The notes under the pieces are model-generated. The model was not told the origin of the DNA, ran no database searches, and saw only the letters and a program-made list of their open reading frames with translations. Both the position numbers and the translations under genes were made by a program. Positions 26,517 through 32,000 of a stretch of DNA of 32,000 bases are shown here, one piece after another (position 1 is the stretch's first letter; each line of letters starts with the position of its first letter). This stretch comes from Planctomycetota bacterium. GTDB lineage: Bacteria; Planctomycetota; JACOTG01; JAJDCM01. The stretch spans positions 1 to 32,000 of the forward strand of contig JAJDCM010000050.1 of assembly GCA_029260825.1 (NCBI GenBank). The letters are read 5' to 3'.

Positions 26517-27971
26517 ATGAAGACTCTTATCACTCCTGAGGATCTGGGCCGGATCCAGACCCCTCTTCAAACCTCGCTCAAGAGTTTCGCCAGGAGCTTC
26601 CCGGGAGCAACCGGCCACCGGCAACCCGTCCATACGCTTTACGGCGGCGCCCATCTCTTCAAGTCAGATCTTGCTCAAAAGCTAGGAAAGTCGGCTCTTG
26701 CGACGGTGGCCTCCTACGCCCCCAATTTTTCGGCCTTTGCAAGGGCTCTGCAACTACGGGGCAGTGACCAGCTGCCATCATCTCTGGAGGAAGCACAGAA
26801 ACTTGAAGAGCTCTTCGAGAAAGACCCTGACGGCGCACCGTTGATTCATCCCGCCGCCGGGTTCGCCCGCCGGGTTTACGGGAGGGTCCTCGAGAAGCTC
26901 CAGATGGAGCCGGTAGAAGATTTTCGAATCGACTTCGAGGACGGCTTCGGACACCGACCCGACGAGGAAGAAGATGAATGCGCCCTTGCCGCCGCCGACC
27001 AAGTAGTCAAAGGTATTCAAGACAAGACCCTCCCCCGTTTCCTCGGTATTCGCGTCAAGTCTTTCAGCCAGGAGCTCTTCCATCGTGGAGCCCGAACGAT
27101 CGATCTGTTCCTTGGCCGTGTCCTGGAATCAGCAGGCCGCCTCCCTGACAATTTCGTAACGACTCTTCCCAAAGTTGTGGCACCGGAGCAGGTCACGGCT
27201 CTCGTTTCTCTCTTTGAATTGATCGAATCCAAAACCAACCTTGAGCCCGGATCCCTCAAGCTAGAGATCATGGTGGAAACAACCCAGTCCCTGGTGAGTG
27301 CGGATGGCCGCATGACCCTTCCTCTTCTCGTAGCCGCAGCGAAGGGTCGATGCGTGGCCGCCCACTTCGGAGTCTACGACTATACTGCTTGCTGCTCGAT
27401 CACCGCCGAATACCAGTGGATGCATCACGCGTCTTGCGATCACGCTCGCCATCTGATGCAAGTCTCCCTATCCGACACGGGGATCTGGCTCTCCGATGGA
27501 GCAACAAATGTCATGCCGGTCGGACCGTATCGAGAAAAGGACGGCCCCCTCACTCCCGAGAAGATTTCGGAGAATCGAGTCGTCATTCACCGGGCATGGA
27601 AGACCCACTTTGATCACGTCTCACACAGCCTTGCCCACGGCTACTACCAGGGGTGGGATCTCCATCCGGCTCAGCTTCCGACCCGATACGCTGCTCTCTA
27701 CGCATTCTTCCTGGAGAGTCTTCCTGCCGCCTCGAAACGACTGGGCAATTTCATCGCGATGGCGGCGCAAGCGACTCTCGTTGGAGATGTGTTTGACGAT
27801 GCGGCCACTGGACAAGGGCTCCTCAATTTCTTCCTCCGAGGCTTGAACTGCGGGGCCATCCAGGAGGAAGAGGCAAGAGCTACCGGGCTGACCCGGGAGG
27901 AGCTTGAGACCCGATCTTTCCTCAAGATTCTTGAGGGGAGAAGGGGAAGCACATTGCACGAAAAGCCATGA
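26517..27971 (+). CDS. DUF6986-type, HpcH/HpaI (CitE-like) aldolase/lyase family protein
   Basis: The protein has 484 residues; AAGGA precedes the ATG. The sequence follows the CitE/HpcH TIM-barrel plan: VEDFRIDFEDGFGHRPDEEE (metal-binding acidic strand, about 133-152), KTLPRFLGIRVKSF, FVTTLPKVV (the 'PKV' strand), LKLEIMVETTQSL (catalytic Glu strand) and HFGVYDYTACCSI (the 'G..D' strand). The extended C-terminus (HRAWKTHFDHVSHSLAHGYYQGWDLHPAQ) matches what I recall of the DUF6986 group, which is often encoded near urate or allantoin genes. The family joins or splits C-C bonds of glyoxylate- or acyl-CoA-type substrates. With uricase genes 3 kb away, use of glyoxylate released from ureides is a reasonable inference, not shown. 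The M24 peptidase gene follows after 40 bp in the same direction. Confidence 0.82.
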   Translation: MKTLITPEDLGRIQTPLQTSLKSFARSFPGATGHRQPVHTLYGGAHLFKSDLAQKLGKSALATVASYAPNFSAFARALQLRGSDQLPSSLEEAQKLEELFEKDPDGAPLIHPAAGFARRVYGRVLEKLQMEPVEDFRIDFEDGFGHRPDEEEDECALAAADQVVKGIQDKTLPRFLGIRVKSFSQELFHRGARTIDLFLGRVLESAGRLPDNFVTTLPKVVAPEQVTALVSLFELIESKTNLEPGSLKLEIMVETTQSLVSADGRMTLPLLVAAAKGRCVAAHFGVYDYTACCSITAEYQWMHHASCDHARHLMQVSLSDTGIWLSDGATNVMPVGPYREKDGPLTPEKISENRVVIHRAWKTHFDHVSHSLAHGYYQGWDLHPAQLPTRYAALYAFFLESLPAASKRLGNFIAMAAQATLVGDVFDDAATGQGLLNFFLRGLNCGAIQEEEARATGLTREELETRSFLKILEGRRGSTLHEKP

Positions 27972-28011
27972 GGACAATGATTCAGGTAGCCCTCAACGGA
28001 GTCTCTCAAAC

Positions 28012-29187
28012 ATGATCAACGAAAAGATTCAGCAAGCAGCGGATATTCTCATCGAAAAGAACATCGACCTCTGGCTCACCTTCGTGCGAGAAAGCGCGAA
28101 CAATCCAGACCCTTGCATGGATCTCATCGTGGGAACGAATGTCACCTGGCAGTCAGCCTTCATCATCAACAAATCGGGAGAATCTGTTGCCATCGTGGGG
28201 CATCTGGATGATTCCCACATTCGATCCGTCACTCCCTACCAGGAAGTCATTTCTTACAAGGCAGATATTCGAGAAGACCTTCTGAGTGTTCTCGATCGAT
28301 TTTCCCCCAAGACGATTGCCATCAATTACTCCCGGAGCGACGTCATGGCCGATGGGCTCGGACACGGCCTCTGGCAGGTGCTCCGCCAGCATCTCTCAGG
28401 AACGCCTCATGAGAATCGGCTGGTTTCGTCCGGACCGGTAGCCAGCGCGGTGCGAGGCCGCAAGTCTCCCGCCGAGCTCCATCGAATCAAGGAAGCGATT
28501 CGATTGACTCAGGCCATTCTTGAGAGCGTTACCGGGTTCATCAAGCCGGGAAAAACTGAAAAGGAAATTGCCGGGTTCGTGAAGAACCAGGTAACGCAAA
28601 TGAACCACGGCTATGCCTGGAACCCTGAGATGTGCCCATCGGTCTTCTCAGGCCCGAATGCAGCGGGCGCCCACGCGGGCCCGACCGATAGGAAGATCGA
28701 ACGGGGTCACCTCTTGAACCTGGATTTTGGACTCAAAGTCGACGACTACTGCGCCGATCTTCAACGAACCTGGTACATCCTCCGAGAGGGGGAAGAGAAG
28801 GCGCCACCGGAAGTCGAACACGGATTTGCGACGGTAAGAGATGCGATCCAAAAAGCGAACAAGGCCCTGCGACCCGGTGCAACCGGTCTTCAGATCGATC
28901 AGATTGCGAGAGGCTACGTCATGTCCCAGGGGTACGATGAGTATCCCCACGGCCTCGGGCATCAAGTCGGGCGGATCGCTCATGATGGCGGAGCCATGCT
29001 CGGTCCGAGCTGGCCAAGATATGGAGACCTACCCAACATTCCTCTGGAGCTGGGCGAAGTCTACACGATCGAGCCTCGGGTGAGTGTTCCCGGCCACGGG
29101 GTAGCCACTCTTGAAGAAATGACCCTCGTCCAGAAAACCGGCGGGCAGTTTCTTTCGAATCCTCAGAAAGAGATCTGGCTGGTCTGA
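28012..29187 (+). CDS. M24-family metallopeptidase (Xaa-Pro aminopeptidase/creatinase fold)
   Basis: The protein has 391 residues. The N-terminal creatinase-like domain (about 1-150) is followed by a pita-bread catalytic domain. The five metal ligands are visible: Asp238 and Asp249 in LNLDFGLKVDDYCADLQ, His317 in HGLGHQVG, Glu354 in YTIEPRV and Glu368 in TLEEMTLV, so it should be an active dinuclear metal enzyme. That ligand set separates it from creatinase, which lacks metal. The ATG at 28012 fits the family N-terminus; upstream frame to 27904 overlaps the lyase gene. It is probably co-transcribed with the lyase. The likely role is cleavage of Xaa-Pro dipeptides or peptides; a specific role in nitrogen salvage is speculative. 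It ends 2 bp from the convergent hydrolase gene. Confidence 0.9.
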   Translation: MINEKIQQAADILIEKNIDLWLTFVRESANNPDPCMDLIVGTNVTWQSAFIINKSGESVAIVGHLDDSHIRSVTPYQEVISYKADIREDLLSVLDRFSPKTIAINYSRSDVMADGLGHGLWQVLRQHLSGTPHENRLVSSGPVASAVRGRKSPAELHRIKEAIRLTQAILESVTGFIKPGKTEKEIAGFVKNQVTQMNHGYAWNPEMCPSVFSGPNAAGAHAGPTDRKIERGHLLNLDFGLKVDDYCADLQRTWYILREGEEKAPPEVEHGFATVRDAIQKANKALRPGATGLQIDQIARGYVMSQGYDEYPHGLGHQVGRIAHDGGAMLGPSWPRYGDLPNIPLELGEVYTIEPRVSVPGHGVATLEEMTLVQKTGGQFLSNPQKEIWLV

Positions 29188-29189
29188 AC

Positions 29190-30179
29190 TCAAGGTCCGG
29201 ATTGCCCCTCTTTCACGATCCATTCGCACACGAGAGAATCCATCCAACGATAACCGCCCGGTCGCCTCAGGGGCCGCCCCAAGAAACCCATGTGACCTCC
29301 CTTCTCGGTGGTCACCACTTCAACGTGATCCGGGAGCTCCACGGAGTCAAACACATCGCAGCCTACAAAAGGATCGTCTCGAGAAAAGAGGATCTTGCAC
29401 GGGATCCTGATTCTTGGCACCAGATCCACCGAGCTACAACGAGCGTAGTAATCACTAGCATCGGCAAATCCATTGGACGGAGCGGTGTAAAGATCATCAA
29501 ACTCAAAGACACTCAGCTCTTCTGGAAAATCGAACCGAGGGAGATCGGAAAACAACTTCTGACGCTGGATCACCTCCCACTTCAACTGCCGCACAAAATT
29601 TCGATCATAGAGCCTGTTGAACGGCATGGCGAGCCGGGTTGCACAGAGGTTGAGATCGGCTGGAGGGCAGACAGAGATCACCTTGGCGATCTTCCCCACG
29701 GCCTCTTCCCCCAGTTCCCCCAGAAGCTTCAAACCAAGATGGCCTCCAAGAGAAAAGCCTACCAAGATGATCGGTGCCCCCTTGTAATAGACTCCTACCT
29801 GATCCACAACCGCATGGAGGTCGTCGCTCCGCCCCGCATGGTACGCGCGGCGAGCCCACCCCCTTCCGGAACCACAACCTCGAAGATTTACCCGGACGCT
29901 ACGAATCCCCAGACGATAAAGTCGCTGGGCGAGGCGAATGAGATAAGGAGACCGGTGGCTTCCACACAACCCATGAACCATCAAGACCGTCGGCCTTTCG
30001 TCCCCCGCCTCTCCCGGATCAGAGATCACGACCGAGAGTTTGTCTCCATCGTCAAGCTGGATCGCCTTGGTCTCGGAAGGGGGTTCTTTTCCGAAGCTGA
30101 CCACCGAGGCAAGGATGGTCTGCACCTGAGGGTTGGAGAGCAAGAGAGCCGGTCGAAATGGAAGAAGACGATTTGACAC
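29190..30179 (-). CDS. YheT-family alpha/beta hydrolase
   Basis: The protein has 329 residues with a GTG start at 30179. Family features: FRPALLLSNPQVQTILAS (typical YheT opening), VLMVHGLCGSHRSPY (oxyanion region), VNLRGCGSG, and GFSLGG with nucleophile Ser143. Asp268 or Asp269 in SRDDPF and His296 in EKGGHMGF complete the triad. YheT-like proteins are esterases or lipases of poorly known substrate. The start lies 7 nt after the uricase stop at 30187, so it is the last gene of the uraD-uraH-uricase operon. This placement is unusual for a YheT-like gene and could mean a role in ureide processing, or only read-through. No terminator is visible before the convergent M24 gene. Confidence 0.9.
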   Translation of the reverse strand: MSNRLLPFRPALLLSNPQVQTILASVVSFGKEPPSETKAIQLDDGDKLSVVISDPGEAGDERPTVLMVHGLCGSHRSPYLIRLAQRLYRLGIRSVRVNLRGCGSGRGWARRAYHAGRSDDLHAVVDQVGVYYKGAPIILVGFSLGGHLGLKLLGELGEEAVGKIAKVISVCPPADLNLCATRLAMPFNRLYDRNFVRQLKWEVIQRQKLFSDLPRFDFPEELSVFEFDDLYTAPSNGFADASDYYARCSSVDLVPRIRIPCKILFSRDDPFVGCDVFDSVELPDHVEVVTTEKGGHMGFLGRPLRRPGGYRWMDSLVCEWIVKEGQSGP

Positions 30180-30186
30180 CTGCGGA

Positions 30187-31017
30187 TTAACGACTCACCG
30201 TGGCTTCGATCGAACCGTGGGGTTCGTCCACCGGAACGAAGACTTCATTCTCATTCGAAAGATCAAACGGCGACAGGTCAACGAGAAGACAGTGAAGATT
30301 GGGGAGTGCGAGGTGAACCTTCGAAACCTCCGGACAACGGGTGAGAACTTCTTCCGCCATGGCATGGAGAGTATGTTGAACCGAGCGGCTTTGGTGGCGG
30401 GAAAAGCATTCAATGAGGGCCGTTCGCGCCCGACTTCGACAATCGAGAAAGTCTGTTTGTTCGGAATACCACCAGTTCCCTGAAAGGTTCGTACCAAAAA
30501 GGCGATCGCCGGTTTCAGCAAGCGTTGTGTAAGCGTCCCTGGGAAAACCTTCAAAACCCGAGTTGGCAGTCTTCAACATCACAAGCCCCTCGATTCCCGA
30601 GGTCCAGCTTTCCTCTCCGTTCTCGACCCGCGCAACGCAGGTTGCCCTCTCCTCGCTCCCTCGAAGAAAAGAATGATCGTGGGACTTTCCCTCCACTGTC
30701 GCACGGTGCCACGGAGTCTCAAGAAGCGTTACTGTTGCCGATGAAGCCTGGGCATGGGTGGAAACAAAATGGCGAGCAAGAGTCATGGCAAACAACTCAA
30801 GAGGAGCGATCGAATGGTCTTTGGCAAGAGCATAGACCGTGTTCTTCATGGTGTCCGTCGGCAGGACAGCACTGTTATCTCCCGCAGTGAACGCCCTCTC
30901 GAAATCGCCAGCAAGAGATATATTCACCGTGACTTCCGTCAACTGGTGCCGATCGCCAAGCCTTGACACCTTGACGAGCCGAACCCTTGATTTCCCGTAA
31001 CGATTCGCGGCTAGCAT
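30187..31017 (-). CDS. Urate oxidase (uricase, cofactor-independent)
   Basis: The protein has 276 residues with two T-fold domains. It oxidises urate with O2 to 5-hydroxyisourate and H2O2. Visible features are YGKSRVRLVKV (N-terminal signature), TDTMKNTVYALAKDH (active-site Thr of the first T-fold), ETPWHRATV, the second-domain segment IEGLVMLKTANSGFEGFPRD with Phe/Arg-type urate contacts, and VHLALPNLHCLLVDL near the C-terminus. Vertebrate and Bacillus enzymes are about 300 residues, so it is complete. The ATG at 31017 has GGGAG 6 nt upstream. A 110-bp gap with a large hairpin separates it from uraH, so expression may differ between the two halves of the operon. Confidence 0.95.
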   Translation of the reverse strand: MLAANRYGKSRVRLVKVSRLGDRHQLTEVTVNISLAGDFERAFTAGDNSAVLPTDTMKNTVYALAKDHSIAPLELFAMTLARHFVSTHAQASSATVTLLETPWHRATVEGKSHDHSFLRGSEERATCVARVENGEESWTSGIEGLVMLKTANSGFEGFPRDAYTTLAETGDRLFGTNLSGNWWYSEQTDFLDCRSRARTALIECFSRHQSRSVQHTLHAMAEEVLTRCPEVSKVHLALPNLHCLLVDLSPFDLSNENEVFVPVDEPHGSIEATVSR

Positions 31018-31063
31018 TGTTTTCTCCCGGCAATTCCTGTGTCTGACTTCTGGTTCCCTGCGT

Positions 31064-31131
31064 CTAGCCCGGATTATTCATGAGTTTGAGCGAGAATTGT
31101 TCTCGCCAAACTCATGAATCATCCGGGCTAG
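31064..31131. repeat. 68-bp hairpin element flanked by CTAG, inside the urate operon
   Basis: Two arms (31064-31096 and 31100-31131) are reverse complements over 31 base pairs, with one T/C mismatch and one bulged A, around a TTG loop. Both ends are CTAG, enclosing CCCGGATTATTCATGAGTTT at the left and the matching complement at the right. The right-hand CTAG supplies the TAG stop of uraH. The near-perfect symmetry and CTAG borders look like a small non-autonomous insertion or a palindromic repeat with a 4-bp target duplication. No T run follows on the minus strand, so it is not a classic terminator, though it could weaken read-through or protect the mRNA end. Confidence 0.85.
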
Positions 31132-31472
31132 CTTCCTCGATACGTTGAGTAGCCGAACGGGCTCAATAAAAGAGGCACATGATAATGGCTGTCCACATCG
31201 CGAACACAAAAGACGATCTCGGCGTAAGGATAGAACGCCTCGGTATCTCGGGACTCGAAATAAGACTCGACATGAAACGCCAGCTTGTATGTTCCTGCTT
31301 CCAGCTCCACACCGTCCGGAAGAAGACCAGGAACCCTCCCGTCCTCATTCGTCACTCCGGTGTTTATCTGAACAAACGATCCACCCTCATCCTTTCGAGC
31401 CAGATCAACTTCAACATCAACCGCCGGTTGCCCGACCGATGTATCCAAAACGTGAGTCGTCAAGCCGCTCAT
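31128..31472 (-). CDS. uraH: 5-hydroxyisourate hydrolase (transthyretin-like)
   Basis: The 114-residue protein converts 5-hydroxyisourate, the uricase product, to OHCU. The catalytic residues are His7 (TTHVLDTSVGQPA), Arg46 (TNEDGRVPGL) and His98 (HYHVPLLLSPFGYSTYRGS), and the protein ends in the C-terminal Tyr-Arg-Gly-Ser that defines HIUase and separates it from transthyretin. It is cytosolic, with no signal peptide. Its ATG overlaps the uraD stop (ATGA), so the two are translationally coupled. The stop codon TAG lies in the outer end of the CTAG-flanked hairpin, exactly after the conserved YRGS, so the protein is intact. Confidence 0.96.
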   Translation of the reverse strand: MSGLTTHVLDTSVGQPAVDVEVDLARKDEGGSFVQINTGVTNEDGRVPGLLPDGVELEAGTYKLAFHVESYFESRDTEAFYPYAEIVFCVRDVDSHYHVPLLLSPFGYSTYRGS

Positions 31473-31978
31473 TGGTTCACCAATTTTTCCAGGCGGAGGC
31501 GAGTGATTTTCGACTGCTCACGAGCCGCCATTTTGATTTCCGTCCCTGCATCATGACCCAGACGTTGTTCCAAGGATTCGAGCATCTCGCAAGCACTCTT
31601 CCCCGTGGCACAAATCAAAAACACATGACCGAACTTTTCCTCATAGGCCCGGTTTCCCGCCAAGAGTCGATCCTTCGTCTCCCGATCCGAGTTGTCCACC
31701 CCTGACTGCTCATTCTGCGACCAGCTTCGGGTTGACGCTTCGGTCTTCTCGAGGTTTCGCTCTCCGATCCGCGGGTGCTTCGAAAATGCCTCTAGCCAGT
31801 CGTTCTGACCAAGAGAAAACCAGATCTTCTCCGCTGCCCCATACAGACCTTTGTCTTCTCGGAAAGGTCTTTGCGACAGCATGGAATTGACCCAGCGATG
31901 ACTACCGCAACATCGCAAAAGAGCCGCGCCGGCCTCCTCCTCGGAGAGTTCATTGATCAGACTCGACAGCGCTCTCAT
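31469..31978 (-). CDS. uraD: OHCU decarboxylase
   Basis: The 169-residue protein decarboxylates 2-oxo-4-hydroxy-4-carboxy-5-ureidoimidazoline to S-allantoin, the last step of the urate route. Family features: LLRCCGSHRWVNSMLSQRPF, FSKHPRIGE with catalytic His68, SWSQNEQSGV with Glu90, and YEEKFGHVFLICATGKSA. The ATG at 31978 suits the family N-terminus; the frame remains open to the window edge, and no clear ribosome site is visible, so coupling to a gene further upstream is possible. It is the first visible gene of the operon uraD-uraH-uricase-yheT-like. Confidence 0.95.
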   Translation of the reverse strand: MRALSSLINELSEEEAGAALLRCCGSHRWVNSMLSQRPFREDKGLYGAAEKIWFSLGQNDWLEAFSKHPRIGERNLEKTEASTRSWSQNEQSGVDNSDRETKDRLLAGNRAYEEKFGHVFLICATGKSACEMLESLEQRLGHDAGTEIKMAAREQSKITRLRLEKLVNQ

Positions 31979-32000
31979 GGCAACAAACCGTCCGAAAAAT

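Noticed and set aside
29202..30176. 324-codon plus-strand frame opposite the YheT-like gene
   Set aside because: The minus-strand frame holds a complete alpha/beta hydrolase triad; the plus-strand frame is its mirror.

Overview
The window looks like chromosomal DNA of an aerobic, glycan-eating Planctomycetota-type bacterium. This is an inference from gene content. Support comes from long secreted orphan proteins, a secreted GH2 beta-galactosidase with a discoidin-like tail, several SSS-family symporters, and a membrane-anchored protein ending in a GspG-like 'EKHGRLP...DPYSGQPF' segment of the kind common in that phylum. O2-dependent enzymes (uricase, PdxH) argue for an aerobe. Genes are tightly packed and on both strands. 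I see no rRNA, tRNA, CRISPR array or complete transposase gene.

Layout. (1) 1-5115: the 3' end of a cohesin-like secreted protein, a TPR-CHAT caspase-like protease predicted to lie outside the cytoplasm, a 569-bp non-coding stretch with a good sigma70-type promoter, a secreted trypsin-like protease and a strong intrinsic terminator. (2) 5204-9677: an HMA-MauE membrane fusion, divergent from a radical SAM/SPASM maturase that overlaps (ATGA) a cysteine-free protein of unknown family, followed by a secreted pyroglutamyl-peptidase-like protein. This is the best candidate for an undescribed system. (3) 9694-19908: a VOC protein and an SSS symporter on the minus strand, divergent from an amino-sugar operon (nagA, NagB-II-type SIS deaminase, second SSS symporter) and a secreted multidomain beta-galactosidase. 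(4) 19922-26335: a secreted BNR/Ycf48-like repeat protein and pdxH (minus), then a PLD-family nuclease/phosphatase-like protein and a GspG-tailed membrane protein (plus), then a secreted orphan (minus). (5) 26517-31978: a purine-degradation neighbourhood. A DUF6986/CitE-like lyase and an M24 peptidase converge on a minus-strand operon uraD-uraH-uricase-yheT-like.

How the parts fit. The beta-galactosidase would release sugars outside the cytoplasm, the symporters would import them, and NagA plus the SIS deaminase would turn GlcNAc-6-P into fructose-6-P. No sugar kinase is visible here. Uricase, HIU hydrolase and OHCU decarboxylase give the complete urate to S-allantoin route; later steps are not visible, although the DUF6986 lyase may act on a downstream C2 product such as glyoxylate. 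A small hairpin element flanked by CTAG lies inside the urate operon and supplies the uraH stop codon. A shorter relative, also bounded by CTAG, lies between two convergent genes at 25446-25475.
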